A stretch of 64,000 nucleotides of DNA from Coriaria nepalensis (Eukaryota; Streptophyta; Magnoliopsida; Cucurbitales; Coriariaceae): NCBI GenBank assembly GCA_027186245.1, contig CP114488.1, positions 12,501 to 76,500 on the forward strand, in the 5' to 3' direction. Position numbers and translations under genes: made by a program. Below, piece by piece: positions 1 to 12,705 of the stretch. How positions within the stretch are numbered: position 1 is the first letter of the stretch; every line of letters begins with the position of its first letter. The notes below the pieces were generated by a model. That model did no database searches. It was not told the DNA's origin and was given only the letters and a program-made list of their open reading frames with translations.

Positions 1-886
1 TCCTGATTATAGTATTAGAATACAAATTATTTAATAGTAAATTGTTTTAAATTTTGGGGGTTGGGGTTGGGGAGGGTAAGTACCCCGTGAATGGGGCTGA
101 CCTGCAAGGTATAGTAAGCAATACAAGGATACGTAGGCTATACGTGCGCAAGGTATAGTAAGCCTTAAACCATGGCTTCTTGTGTATCTGTATGAATGTA
201 TGCATGTATGTATTTTATTTTTGTAAGTTGGTTTACCTATTAGTTATTAAACAGTATTCAAATTTTCATTCGATCATCTTGACATCTTCATTAATTTTTG
301 GTAAAGATAATTGATTAAATCAGAGGTAGTACTTACATATATATATATGTGTGTGTGCACGTGCACTTTTTGTGTCCATATATATACGATATCATAATGT
401 GTTTTAGTATTTATATGATCGGATAGGTGTTACTAACCCAGTTTAAACATTTAAAAATAACAAGTATACTTATAAAATATTAAGATATTTAATATAATTC
501 ACTACTTGCATAGCTAAAACATGAAGTTGGGTAAATATGAAACACATTCTGGTAAAAGATGTGGAAGATATTAAATGAAATATATGAGAAATTCTTCTAG
601 GAATCGGGCCTAACAAATCTGCATTTTGAGTATTTTCAAGGTATATCTATTCTTTCATCTTCTTTAAAGAGGATCAATATAGAATATAACCTTTTATGGT
701 AAAGAGGATCAATATAGAATACAACCTTTTATGGGGCTTAGGCTGTTGTTTGGATTCTTAAAGGAGGAAAATCAACTTAATTTTTGGACATCTCCTTGGA
801 AATGATAAGTAATTAACAGTTAGTGTGGCCTTCCACCCTATGCATGCATTACAAGAAACTAACTCTATACAGATGAAAATCTTATA
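1..886. other. AT-rich non-coding DNA upstream of copia element 1
   Basis: I see no credible coding exon here. The stretch holds a G-rich patch near 55-76, a short (TA)n/(TG)n run near 336-365, and a 35-bp tandem duplication (about 666-735) in which a unit containing 'gaggatcaatatagaat' is repeated once with one change. It could be intergenic DNA, or the promoter or first intron of the TOM1-like gene downstream, whose first exon is not visible. Confidence 0.6.
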
Positions 887-891
887 CTACT

Positions 892-1108
892 TGTAGAAAT
901 ATTATTAGAATCATTTATTTCCTTAGTTAGATATGTTAGATATGTTGGTTATTTATTTTTTCCTTATTGTTATTAGCTGAATTATTATATTCCTAGTTTT
1001 TAGGGATTTCCTTGTATTTACCTTCCTATATATATTTCCCTAGGGTTATGCTGTAAGTAAGAGAAAAAGGAAATAAGAAAGCAGTATTTTGTTTCCTATC
1101 ATTCTTCA
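892..1108 (+). repeat. 5' LTR of copia element 1
   Basis: This 217-bp repeat matches 5642-5849. It starts tgtagaaat and ends attcttca. A TATA-like tatatatatttccc lies near 1029. It carries an extra 9-bp tandem unit that the 3' LTR lacks. Confidence 0.95.
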
Positions 1109-1120
1109 TGGTATTAGAGC
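1109..1120 (+). other. Primer binding site of copia element 1
   Basis: tggtattagagc directly follows the 5' LTR. It differs at one base from the usual plant copia site complementary to the 3' end of initiator tRNA-Met (tggtatcagagc). Confidence 0.9.
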
Positions 1121-1147
1121 AGGAAAACTAGACCTTGTACTCCAGCC

Positions 1148-2281
1148 ATGATAAAGTACGAGATGGCCATAAACAAGGAAAAACCTAGTGCTTCTGAAAA
1201 TAAGAGTGAACATGATATATCTGACAGCAACCATGGAATTTCGGATTCAAGCAACCATGGTGGTTCAGAGGGTTTTGTTCAGTCCATTATAGGCCATAAA
1301 CTGAATGGACAGAATTATATTCAATGGTTAAATTCAGTAATGATGTTTGTAAGTGGCCGAGGGAAGGATGATTATCTTACTGGTGCAGCAAGTCAATTAG
1401 AAAAGGAGGATCCAAAGTACAAAAGATGGAAAGCTGAAAATAACATGGTCATGTCATGGTTAATAAATTCAATGACCAATGATATTGGGGAGGATTTCAT
1501 GCTCTATGAAACAGCACAAGAAATATGGGATGCTACCAAAGTCATGTATACATATAAAGAAGATATCGCTGAAATATTTGAGATAGAAGGAATACTCCAT
1601 GATCTTCGTCAAGAAGATCGGTCAGTCACTCAATACTTCATACTTCTCAATAGATACTGGCAGAGGTTAGACTTCTTTGAAAACAATGATTGGAGATGTA
1701 AAGAGGATGCTGCCAAGTATAAACAGATTGTAGAAAGGAGACGTATCTACAAGTTCTTTTTAGGATTGAATAAAGATCTTGATGAAGTACGTGGCAGAAT
1801 CTTGGCCACTAAACCTCTTCCTAATGTTCGAGAGGTAGTCTCGGAAGTCCGCCGAGAGGAAAGCAGAAAGAAAGTGATGATGGGGTCAAAGACTACTCAG
1901 TCACAACCTGAAAGTTTTGCACTTGCAATATATGGTCCACCTCATTCATTCAACAATAACCAAAGGAAAGGAGGAAGACCTTGGTGTGATCACCGTAAGC
2001 GATCAGGTCATACAAAGGAGACTTGTTGGAAAATTCATGGAAAGCCTACGAAGTGGAAGTCAAGGGAAAGCCGTAGACATCAAGTTTCTGTTGAAGAAAA
2101 GTATATTGTTTTTGACACAGCATTATTCAGTAAAGAGCAACTTGAACTCATTCAGAAACTGATCAGTCAACCATCTCAAGGTTCATTATCTTCCAACTCC
2201 ATAATTGGATCAGGATCCTTGGCACAAAGAGGTAACTTTATAACTGCCTTAAAGGCAAGGGTTGAATCATTGGATTGTTGA
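1148..2281 (+). pseudogene. Copia 1 gag (retrotransposon capsid protein), damaged
   Basis: This 377-residue open frame begins 27 bases after the primer site. The N-terminal half is low complexity (Ser/Asn-rich). The middle matches the plant copia gag/UBN2 type fold, with GKDDYLTG near residue 76 and the W..DNNMVMSWL-like segment after it. The C-terminal half should carry a CCHC zinc knuckle, but the second cysteine is Arg (WCDHRKRSGHTKETCW), so zinc binding is probably lost. The frame ends in a stop at 2279-2281 and the protease follows in another frame, so gag and pol are no longer one polyprotein. It is a relic of a mobile element, not a host gene. Confidence 0.9.
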
Positions 2282-5200
2282 TTCTAGAGCTTCCGATCAC
2301 ATGACTGGGGATGCAATAGTTCTTACGAATTATAAACGTTGTTTAGAGAACTTTACTATTCGGATTGCAGATGGTTCTCTCTCAAAAGTGGTTGGCATAG
2401 GATCCATAGTGATTTCTAAGGATCTCACTCTTAATCCAGTTCTATTGGTTCCTAATCTAGATTGCAATTTGTTATCTATCAGTAAGCTTACTCATAGCAA
2501 AAACTGTGTTGCTAACTTCTCTCAAATTATTATGTGTTTCAAGATTTGGATCAGGGAGGATGAATGGCAATGCTGATATGTGTTCGGGTCTCTATATACT
2601 CAAGGTTGAAGATCTCCAAACGGGACAACCTCAAGTGGCAGTTTCTGAGAAACAATCCTACTCTGTTTTAGTTTCAAATAATGATAGTGATGTAATGCTA
2701 TGGCACTATCGATTAGGGCATCCAAATTTTATGTACCTTAGAAAGCTTTTCCCATCTCTATTCAATAAAAATTCAAAAATTTTCCCATGTGAAATATGTC
2801 AGTTATCCAAACATGTTCATAGTCTATATTCCACCCTACCTTATAAATCCTCTCAACCTTTTTCTATGATACATAGTGATGTTTGGGGATTATCAAAGGT
2901 AAAAAATGTCACAGGCTCTAGATGGTTTATCTCATTTATAGATGATCACACTAGAGTTTCTTGGATATTTTTTATGAACGAAAAATCTGAAGTAACTCAA
3001 ATCTTCATGAACTTCTATAATATGATTCACACTCAGTTTCATACCAAAATTCAGATCCTAAAGATCGATAATGCAAAGAACTACTTCAACTCAGTTCTTG
3101 GTAGTTTTATGTCAAAAATAGGTATTATCCATCAAAGTTCTTGTGCGGATACCCCATAACAAAATGGTGTGGCTGTGAGGAAAAATAGGCATCTTTTAGA
3201 TGTTACCACGTCAATCATGTTCACCTCTAATGTTCCAAAAGCTTTCTGGGGAGAAGCTGTTCTTACAGCTACCTATCTCATAAATAGAATGCCCTCTCGT
3301 GTCCTAAAATTCCAAACACCTTGCCAAGCCCTTTTTCAAACATATCCTACCACTCGGCTCATCTCTAGTCTCCCACCAAAAGTCTTTGGTTGTACTGCTT
3401 TTGTTCACAATAAGCAACCAAATCAAACGAAACTTGATCCAAAGGCAATCAAATGTTTGTTTCTAGGGTATTCCGCAACTCAAAAAGGATACAAGTGTTA
3501 TTCACCTATTACTAAAAAATTTTATACTACCATGGATGTCACATTTTTTTAGAATAAGTCATATTATCCCAAAACTAATATTCAGGGGGAGAATAGAACT
3601 CATGAATATCAGTTTTGGGACAATCATAAGAGTATTCTCATATCACCAATTTCTCAGTCCTCACCTCTCCTATCCCCAACAGAAATATCTAACTCACTTC
3701 CCATTCAACTTAGTTATCCTCCTAATGATCCTAATCCTATTGAAACCAAACATGTTGAGTCTATTACTAGTCCATCTCAAACTATCAAAGATACTGAGTT
3801 CATTGTCTACTCAAGGAAAAAGAAGAAACCTCAAGAAGATATAGAGCTCCCAATACATGGAGAGCAGAACCATGAAACCGAACCACATCTAAATCAAGAA
3901 GCAACAATAACAGGTAACTCAAATGATCTCCCTAATAATTATGTATAGTTAGAGGATGATGATTTAGATCTACCTATTGCTCAAAGAAAAGGGGTGAGAT
4001 CTTGCACAAAACACTTGATTAATAATTTTGTCTCCTATAAAAATATGTCACCAAGTTATAGGGCATTTGTTACCAGTCTTATTGAAATTCAGATTTCTAA
4101 CAATGTTCAAGAGGCTCTCAAAGTTCCTGAATGGAGAATGGATATTATTGAAGAAGTCAAAGCCTTGGAAAAGAATGGCACATGGGAGCTTATTGATCTA
4201 CCAAAAGGAAAAAATACAGTTGGCTGCAAATGGATCTTTACTATCAAATATCAAGCTGGTGGAAGTATTGAAAGGTTTAAAGCTCAAGTAGTATCAAGAG
4301 GGTTTACACAATCCTACGGAATCGATTATCAGGAAACCTTTGCACCTGTGGCAAAGTTGAATACAATCAGGGATCTGTTGTCCTTGGTTGTCAACCGCAA
4401 CTGGTGCCTACACCAAATGGATATTAAAAATGTTTTTCTCAATGGTGACTTAGAGGAAGAGGTATACATGGACATTCCTTCTGGATTTGAAACGAAAGCC
4501 AATATGGACAAAGTGTGCAGACTTAGAAAATATTTATATGGCTTAAAACAGTCTCCCCGAGCGTGGTTTGATCGGTTTACCAAGGCTGTGAAGAAGGTTG
4601 GTTATTCTCAATGCCAAACAGATCATACTCTGTTTATAAAGCATGCGGCTAACAGAAAATTGGCTATTATCATTGTCTATGTGGATGATATAATTGTGAC
4701 AGGAGATCATGAAGATGAAATAAGTAAACTTAGGAGGTTTCTTGCTAAGGAATTTGAAGTCAACCTAGGAAATCTTTGAGATTTCCTAGGGATGGAAATT
4801 GCACGGTCTAATAAGGGAATTGTGGTTTCTCAACAAAAATACATTCTTGATCTTCTAAAGGAAATTGGTATGCTTGGCTACAAACCAGCTGATACTCCTA
4901 TAGATCATTCAACAAAGTTGGGACTTGAACAAGAAATTACTTCAGTTAATAAAGAACAATATCAACGGCTTGTGGGAAAACTCATATATCTCTCTCATAC
5001 AAGGCCTGACATTGGTTATTCAGTCAGTGTGGTTAGTCAATTTATGAACAATCCAACTGAGGTACACTTGAAAGTTGTGTATAGAATTCTGAGGTATCTA
5101 AAAATGACTTCAGGAAAAGGGTTGTTTTTTAGAAAAAATCCAAATAGAGGTGTAGAGATGTTCTCTGATGCGGATTGGGCAGGATCAGTAACTGACCGAA

Positions 5201-5633
5201 GGTCAACTTTTGGATATTGTGCACTTATGTCTGGGGAAATCTAGTCACTTAGAGAAGCAAGAATCAATCAGTTGTGGCTAGGAATAGCGCTGAAGCAAAA
5301 TACAAAGCTCTAGCTCTAGGAATATGTGAGGTAATATGGCTAAAGAGACTTCTTCAAGAATTACAGATTTCTTTAGAAGAGCCTATGAAGATGTTTTGTG
5401 ACAACTTAGCAACTATAAGTATTGCAAAAAACCCGATTTATCATGATCGAATGAAACATGTTGAAATAGATCGGCATTTTATTAAAGAGAAGATAGAAGA
5501 CGGAATAATCTCCTTGGTGTATGTTCCAACAAACTCTCAGACTGCAGATATTCTCACCAAGGCTCTTCCACGAATAAGTTTTGAAGATTTGAGATCCAAG
5601 CTGGGTATGATTGATATCTATCACCCACCTTGA
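2262..5633 (+). pseudogene. Copia 1 pol (protease, integrase, RT, RNase H), broken
   Basis: The order is: protease, with WIVDSRASDHMT (the active-site DSG reads DSR); GAG-pre-integrase, with LWHYRLGHPN near 2700; integrase core, interrupted by a TAA at 3157-3159, with E to V in the conserved segment just after it; further stops near 3550; reverse transcriptase from about 4130, with YVDDIIVTGD intact near 4680; a TGA at 4777-4779; RNase H with SDADW near 5165; then a frameshift and a TAG near 5235-5255; and the final part to 5633 with ADILTKAL. Both the substituted catalytic residue and the many stops mark it as dead. The RT and RNase H motifs make the Ty1/copia assignment firm. Confidence 0.93.
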
Positions 5634-5641
5634 AGGGGGAG
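5632..5641 (+). other. Polypurine tract of copia element 1
   Basis: gaagggggag lies directly before the 3' LTR and after the pol stop, in the position of the plus-strand primer. Confidence 0.85.
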
Positions 5642-5849
5642 TGTAGAAATATTATTAGAATCATTTATTTCCTTAGTTAGATGTACTAGTTATTTATTTT
5701 TTCCTTATTGTTATTAGCTGAATTATTCTATTCCTAGTTTTTAGGGATTTCCTTATATTTACCTTCCTATATATATTTCCCTAGGGTTATGCTGTAAGTA
5801 AGAGAAAAAGAAAATAAGAAAGCAGTATCTTGTTTCCTATCATTCTTCA
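5642..5849 (+). repeat. 3' LTR of copia element 1
   Basis: This 208-bp copy of 892-1108 is followed at once by the target duplication ctact. Confidence 0.95.
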
Positions 5850-5854
5850 CTACT

Positions 5855-6621
5855 CATTAATGGTTGAAGAAGTTAACCGCTATCAAGTCTCTTATGATAT
5901 CATATTGATAGGTAGCCATTCCCTTTGACAACGAAAACTCTCTTTTATCCTACTATGCACCCATTTCTCCGCAAATATATTGATTATCAAACATCTTTGA
6001 GATGGCTGGAAAAGGTGGTGGAAGTGATGGTGCCAAGGTACTTGAAGCATCAGTAAAGTAGGTTCATATGATTGAAGGGCAAGTAGTGGTGGAGACTCGA
6101 GAAATCATGATTGCTTCTGCATAGATTTCGAGAACACATTTGAAAGTAACTATCAAGATCGTTTTCTATGTCAACATTGAAGTGGGAAGACTGATAAGTA
6201 ATGCAACAACTAGTGCATCGGGTGTGGCATATATACATATATCATCACAGACGATGTCTGCAGTAGTTATGTATATGTATGTGTATGTGTATATACACAA
6301 TTTTGGACCTTTTTTTCTTCTTAGAATTATGGTTGGGTATTCAACGTTTATTTGAGCTCTTCATTTATACATAAATGCTAATTATTCTTACTCTCTATAA
6401 GCATAATGATACACTATAATAGTAGAACAAAGGGTTGATAGGTTATTATTAACATAATAACAGTAAGATATTTTATTTCCCTGATCATCTCTTTGTACGC
6501 TGACTTTCCACTGATGTTTCTGTTTTTCTGGTGTTTATTAATTAATTTATAAATTATTTGTTATTATTATAAATATTTCTCTCTCTCAATCATTTCTAGT
6601 AAAATGACTTCTGATTTTCAG
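5855..6621. other. Non-coding stretch before the first visible TOM1-like exon
   Basis: It runs from the end of copia 1 to the splice acceptor ttttcag at 6615-6621. A short ATG frame at 6003 (MAGKGGGSDGAKVLEAS) meets a stop after about 19 codons and I do not recognise it. The end looks like an intron (T-rich, acceptor), so this is probably intron 1 of the TOM1-like gene, but the matching first exon is not visible. Confidence 0.5.
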
Positions 6622-9600
6622 CCAAGCTAAAGATGTCATCAAAGCTATAAAAAAACGATTGGGAAGCAAAAATTCAAATTCTCTACTTTATGCTGTTATG
6701 GTAAGATGTGATAATTATGTTATAACTCCTGCATTTTATCTTGTTTAACCTCTGACTGGTCTCCCCCCTCCTCTCTTGCAGTTGCTGGAGATGTTGATGA
6801 ATAATATTGGGGAACAGATATATAAGCAGGTGATTGATGCTGGGATTCTCCCTATTCTTGTGAAAACAGTGAAAAAAAAGGTGTACAATTTTTCCACGTT
6901 ATAATCCTAAGAATCATCTAATAACTTTCTCACTGGCTTTAACAGTTCATAAATTTTTTATAATCCTTTCCACTGGGGTTACAGTCAAATTTGCAGGTAC
7001 GAGAGAGGATATTTCTTCTTCTAGATGCCACACAAACATCTCTTGGAGGTGCTTCTGGAAAGTTCCCTCAGTACTATACTGCATATTATGACTTGGTGGT
7101 ATGTATATATATACATCCAATATGGGTGCATCTTTGGTCTCTCTCTCACCCTTCTTTCTTCCTTCACTATCTATCAGTCTGTGGAGTGAGGGCAGGGATA
7201 ATAAAAGCATTCTTCCAAGATAAACGTATATAACTTAAGATACGTGCATATAGGCCTTTTAAGAGTAACGATTACAGAGACTACCTCTAGTGCTGCTTCT
7301 CAATTAGGTTATGAAAAGAAATGGTCAAATCCGGTAATTAGAGAAATGTCAGAAGACAGCTCATAATTGTGTGCTTCTCTTATGTAGTATTCATCTTTTA
7401 GACATTAAATTGGATTTGATACAAAACAATTTATTAGACAGCTACATGTCATGTGCCTGAAAATTCATGGAAAGGTTTTCTTAATTGGGTGTCGCAATGG
7501 CTCTTGATGTCTATTTGAAGCCGTTTCCATGGAGTGGTAATAAATTCTTAGAAACTTACAAGAACAAAAGCAAACTTCTCATCCATGAAAGAAGGTTTTT
7601 ACGTCTGCAAATAGTTGACTTATATGATAAATCATTAGTCAAATAATTTTGGACTATTGAATAATCAACTGTTTGGTATCCAGCCTGCTGCTTTTATTAT
7701 TTCTTTTCTGGCTTATTAGTCTGAAAATTTCTCATATCTTTGATCTACACCAGTTCATCTCCAGTAAATTGCCCATATGTATAACTAAAGTAACTAATAC
7801 TGAACCAAAAAGGAATGATACAGGGTACATGATCATTGACACAAGTTAATAGTCAACTTGTTGCTCCTTATTCTTTATGAACAACTCATTGGCCGTAATT
7901 GACACATTGATCATTTATGGACAAAGTTCATATTACTCTGATATATACAATATGGATGAAGTGGTGGTCATTCATGGTGTTACTTTAGCAGTTATGGTCT
8001 CTTATCGATGAATGTATGATTATGCTTTGAACTTTTGTGATTTCCCATCATAGAGATTCTATGTATTCATTGCCAATTTTTTTTGTCTTCCAGAGTGCAG
8101 GAGTACAGTTTCCCCAAAGGCCCCCTGCTGTTTTGTCAGACAATCCTACTCAAGCATATAACAGTAGTTCACCTATTGGGGAAGGAAGATCACCTGGTGA
8201 TGCTGTGAATAGGAAAGTGGAGAATGAAATCGTTCCTGAATCTAGGTATGTTGATTTTCCTAGACTTTGACCTATTGCTGACGCTTTCCCAGAGAAGCAA
8301 CAGTACCGTTGGACCCATAAGTCTTGCTTTTAGCAGTTGTGACCCAGGAACTGCTAGTTGTCATAGACCAAAGAATTTACTTTTGCATAATTCCTTGTAG
8401 AAATAAGTTACACTACCTTATGTAAGATACAACACAGTTACAAAGAAAGAGAGACTGCTAGATTTGAATTTGTGATTTTGTGATTTTGTGATTCTATGAT
8501 TTTGAGATACATGCTAATGACCATAGCATCCAGTAAGTGTCGGCATGTTTTATGTCAAAATATATGTTTAAATTGATGTCAAATATAGTTTACTTTCGTT
8601 TAGTGTGGGAAGTATTTTTAAATCTCTCAATGAGAACCAACTCCAAATTTGTAGTCAGCTTTAAATTGCTGGCTCAATTATGTATGGCTACATAGAAACT
8701 AGTAACTGGTATTGTGACGGGCAAGGAAAGTTGTCGAAGTTTGTTAGTTTGACAGATATAGGAACCTTGACTTAAGATCCCCCAAAAGTTTCTCTTCATT
8801 CTTTCACCACCAGTAATGGACATTACTAGTGCCTTCTCAAGTAAAAACAGAAATCTTAAGTCAATCATGTCTGCTCCAGAATGAAAACATTTATTTTTGG
8901 GGAATGCAGCTCTTTTTTCCCATTTTCCTGTCTAACTAATTCTTCTTTGTTATTGAGGACGCCTCCTTGGTCGAATGATACCCACACTTCTTGAGATAGA
9001 AGAGGTCTTAGGGTTGAATTACGGATGAGTTTTGTACTATTGGATATCCACAATAATATCCCCACCCCTCACCCCCTCCCCCATGGTGGATTAAAAAAAA
9101 TGTCTTTGATGTTATCACATGAACTTTTGGACTCTATTTTTTATTTTATTTATTTTTTGGTAAAATTACCATATCTTGGTTAACCTGCGTCAGGTCATGG
9201 GAACATAATATTGATCTAGGGTAAGATTACTCTTCTATGTGATTCTGTGCAGTGTCATTCAGAAGGCTATTAATGCATTGGAAGTTTTAAAAGATGTTCT
9301 GGATGCTGTGGATCCTCATAATCCAGAGGTATGGTCATGTCTTTAGTGCAATCTCTGATTCAGATCATAGTCTTATACCAAAAAGTGAAAATTAAAAAAA
9401 ATATATGTTTCCTGCATTTTAATTCTTCTTAAATTCCCAAAGGTTGTAATCTCAAAGTTTGATTAGCTTTGGACTTGAGATTAATGGAGAAAATAGTCGA
9501 CTGTTGATGCTTATTGCTTTTCTTGCAACTTCAATCTCTGTGATATTTTGAGTATTTCATGTACTAGACCAGGTTCTTGAGTTATCTGGGTTCCTAAAAC

Positions 9601-12056
9601 TCTTTGTAGTTGGTTTACATTTTACATCTCGTTGTGAGGTTATCATGATTATCTAAACTGGGCTAAATGTTTATGTAAACTGCTGCCATTTCAACCCATA
9701 GCTTTTGGCTTTGGCCAAAAAAAAAAACCTTAGTTTTAAAAGACCTCCCTTAAACTACCACGTTTTATAAAGATCCCCTTGAATTATGAAAAATTCAGAC
9801 TTTGCCTCCTCACATGTCTTTTAAACTCTTTTCGAAGCACATTTTTTTTTTTAAATAATTTTAATCCCAAAGTTTGATTCTCACACTCTTTAATTCACTT
9901 CATGATTTTTAATCATTTTTTCATCATTCCACCCCTTCACCACCACCTCATCAACCCCTCCATCACTGCCACATTTGATTGCCACTGCCGGAAATAGCTT
10001 TTATTTTTCTTTGCATACCCTTAATTTTTATTTTTATATTTTTAATATCACTTTTAATTATTTTTCACTTATTCACCCCTAAAACAACCCTCTCCACCTT
10101 CTTCTGATGTCGTCACCACTGTCTTTTTCCACTGGAAAATAACTCTAAAAAAAAAAAAATTTGGATTCCTGATGATTTGAGCAGGACCCCATGTGAGTTA
10201 TTTTTGGGGGCGAAGGGTGGCGATGAGGTGATGGTGAGAGGTGGATTGAGGAAAAAAATATTTAAAATAATGAAGTAGGTTAAAGAATGTGAGAATAAAA
10301 TTTTAGGGCTAAAAATATAAAAATTAAATAATCTGAGGTTAGAAAAGAGTTTGGAAGACATGTGAGGGGTGTAAAGTTTAATTATTTCAAAGTTTAAGGG
10401 ATTTCTTTATGAAACGGGGTAGTGTAGGGGCCTTTCAAATCGGGTGGTAGTTTGATGGGGAAAGTCTCATTTGGCCTTAAATCTACTGTCTTTTTAAAGA
10501 TTTAGAAAGATAAGATATAGAAAAAATTTATATGTATTAAATATATAAAAAATATATATGCTTCTGTTATATGATATCCAACACTTTACTTTCACATAAA
10601 ATTAACAATTACAAAAGATAATCCATTTTTTAATAGATTAAATACTCATCTCGCTTGAATTTCTAACTTCTGCTACCCTTTTTTCGGAAGAAAAGATGGA
10701 TCCAAACAATATTGATGAAATGAAGTCCAAATGACTAATATTTCTTGCTTGAGTTGGTATTTTTCCATAATTTTCTTGCTTGCGTGAGGTGACTACAGTC
10801 ACTACATGGTACTTAATCTCCGTGGTGGGATTTTTTTATATGAATTAGGTAACCATGACACTTCACATGTTACCTGCTTTGGGAATGGATTGTAATGAAA
10901 GCATCTGTCAAATTGATGGCAAAGCTTGTCATCGTTAACTACTTATATTATTTATTTAGGGAGCAGAGGACGAGTTCACCCTGGATCTTGTGGAGCAGTG
11001 TTCATTTCAACAGCAACGAGTGATGCATGTTGTGATGACTTCTCGGTAAGAACCCTGTTTTATTTTTTTATTTTTTTATTTTTGGGGGGGGGGGGGGGTG
11101 GTGGGGGGAGACTTTAGTCCATGGAGAAACTTCTTCAAATGGAGCTCACTTTAGTTGGAGGATGTAGCCTCCCTTTTTGTCACACGCCTGTATTGTTACT
11201 TCCTAGCTGATTGATAGTTGAAAAATCATATGCTGTGATATATGCCACTTGGGTAAATAATTATGGAATTTAGTGTTTGTAAAATAACTAACTATTTAGT
11301 TGCCGTTTGACTCTTATATTTCCAAGGGATGAGAAGGTAGTTTCTCAAGCAATTGACTTGAATGAGAAACTCCAAAATGTTCTTGCAAGACATGATTCCC
11401 TCCTTCAAGGCAGGTCTACGGCAACTGAAAACCATTGGAACCATGAAGAAACAGTAATGCCCACTTCAACTGCCAATCATTACAACCATGAGGAGGCGGA
11501 AGAGGAAGAGGAACAGCTTTTTCGAAGGTTCTCCACTTGCACTGTAGATTTGGCCTTGTTTTTCTGCAGAAGTTTACTTTTCCTGCACTGCCAATCATTA
11601 CTTTTCTTGTGTTTTCTGGACCGCTGAACTTCTTTATAAGGTTTAGAATCAGATATTGATATGGGCATAACTTTTTGTTTGATTAGAATATGTTTTCTTG
11701 GCTACACCGCCTTTGACAGGTTACGGAAAGGAAAAGCTTGTGCAAGGAATGAAGATGAAGAGAGCTCAGCAGTGCGTCCACCACTCAGCCTTGTTGGATT
11801 GTCCATATCTGGAGAAAGAACAAATCGATCAATTATACGGCAGCTTTCCAAGCCGGAGGAGGTATCATGCGAGGAGTCAGATCCAAGTGTGGAAATCCCA
11901 CCTCCTCCCGCAAAACATGTTGAGCGGGTGAAATTCTTTCAGGAAAAGAAGACAGATGCTTCTGCCGTAGCTGATGCTAATCATTCGAGGAGTGCCTCCG
12001 CTTTACTCAGTCACAGTCCCAGCAGCTCCTGCAATGGAAGCATCGGACACGACTGA
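6622..12056 (+). CDS. TOM1-like protein (VHS and GAT domains), 5' end missing
   Basis: TOM1-like (TOL) proteins bind ubiquitinated membrane cargo and act before ESCRT-I in endosomal sorting. Exons by frame and splice sites: 6622-6700, 6782-6880, 6985-7098, 8094-8245, 9253-9328, 10960-11045, 11327-11527, 11720-12056 (stop TGA). They join without a frame break into 380 residues. The first three carry most of a VHS domain ([48 protein letters not shown]). Exons 5-7 carry a GAT domain ([48 protein letters not shown]). Then come an acidic stretch ([11 protein letters not shown]) and a disordered tail with a [18 protein letters not shown] motif. The first exon, about 45 residues of VHS helix 1-2, is absent between copia 1 and 6622 and I do not see it before 892. 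Either it lies left of the window, with copia 1 in a long intron, or it was lost. Confidence 0.9.
9713..10476. mobile_element. Foldback/MITE-like element with long inverted arms in a TOM1-like intron
   Basis: The element starts ggccaaa and ends tttggcc. The left arm (9713 to about 9960) and the reverse complement of the right arm (about 10190-10476) match imperfectly along almost their full length, sharing cccttaaact, cctcacatgtctt, aaactcttttc and the paired caccacctcatc / caccatcacctcatc segments. It carries no transposase. I could not find a clear target duplication, so the superfamily is open. It sits wholly in the intron between 9329 and 10959 and its transcript could fold into a long hairpin. 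Confidence 0.8.
11084..11098. repeat. Run of 15 G in a TOM1-like intron
   Basis: An uninterrupted G run lies 38 bases after the splice donor at 11046. Its length may not be exact, as such runs are often miscounted in sequencing. Confidence 0.7.
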
Positions 12057-12610
12057 CCAAACATACGTTTGGCTGTATTACACCAGTTGTATTTAACATG
12101 AATAGTTATTTTTCAGATTTCTGGTGCAGTTGGTTGTTTTAAGGAGTGTGGTGTTGCTGTTAAATGTACTATTAAACGAATAGGTTTGGGTCAGAACGTG
12201 GTTTGGTGACGTATTTGGGCCTTTCAAGATACCGCCAGTTTCATAAGTAACTCATCGTGTCGGCACAAGAATAAATTTTTGCTCCGAAATATCGTGCTCC
12301 GCATACCTCAAAGGGGTTTAGTTAAATAGGCTTAGGAAGAATAAATTTTTGAGGATTGTTTAATCTTATTTATTTATTTATTTATTACGAAAATGAATAA
12401 AATTACACATTTGATATTCGTCCTCTTAATATCTTTTCTTTCATCAATTTTTCTATAAGCGAACGGCAACATGAAAATGGAAAATTTGAACCTAAAAACT
12501 CTTCAATATTTATCTTCCTATCCTTTTCTTTTTCTTTATCAATTCTCTTCTTATTTTTCTTCATCTGCATGCAAATGGCCAAAAAAAAATATGCAATACA
12601 AACCCTCCAA

Positions 12611-12705
12611 CTCGTTGAATTCAATGGATCTAGCCTTCAAATTCGTTGAGCTCAATAGGTCTCGCCTTTTAAACTCGTTGAGCTCAATAGATCTCGCCTT
12701 CAAAT
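12611..12705. repeat. Three tandem copies of a 31-32 bp unit
   Basis: The unit is of the form ctcgttgagctcaatagatc followed by tcgccttcaaa. Copies begin at 12611, 12642 and 12674. A lone related piece (ctcgttgagctcaacatg) lies near 12878. Confidence 0.85.

Larger units (their letters stand above)
892..5849 (+). mobile_element. Ty1/copia LTR retrotransposon 1, complete in outline but decayed
   Basis: The element has LTRs at both ends that begin TG and end CA, a tRNA-Met-type primer site just inside the 5' LTR and a purine tract just before the 3' LTR. It is flanked by the 5-bp target duplication ctact (887-891 and 5850-5854). Domain order inside is gag, protease, integrase, reverse transcriptase, RNase H, which is the Ty1/copia order. 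The coding frame is broken by several stops and frameshifts, so it cannot move on its own. By eye the LTRs differ by about eight substitutions plus one 9-bp tandem duplication (ttagatatg) in the 5' copy, which suggests a moderately old insertion. It lies in the same direction as the TOM1-like gene downstream. Confidence 0.95.

Noticed and set aside
55..76. Telomere-like ttgggggttggggttgggg
   Set aside because: The plant telomere unit is TTTAGGG. This is a short irregular G-rich patch.
1109..1120. tRNA-like sequence
   Set aside because: It is only the retroelement primer site complementary to tRNA-Met. No cloverleaf could be drawn anywhere in the window.
6003..6125. ATG frame MAGKGGGSDGAKV near the TOM1-like gene
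   Set aside because: It stops after about 19 codons, is not recognised and shows no splice donor in the right phase to make it the missing first exon.
12611..12705. Possible CRISPR-like array
   Set aside because: Three degenerate head-to-tail units without spacers in plant nuclear DNA; it is a minisatellite.
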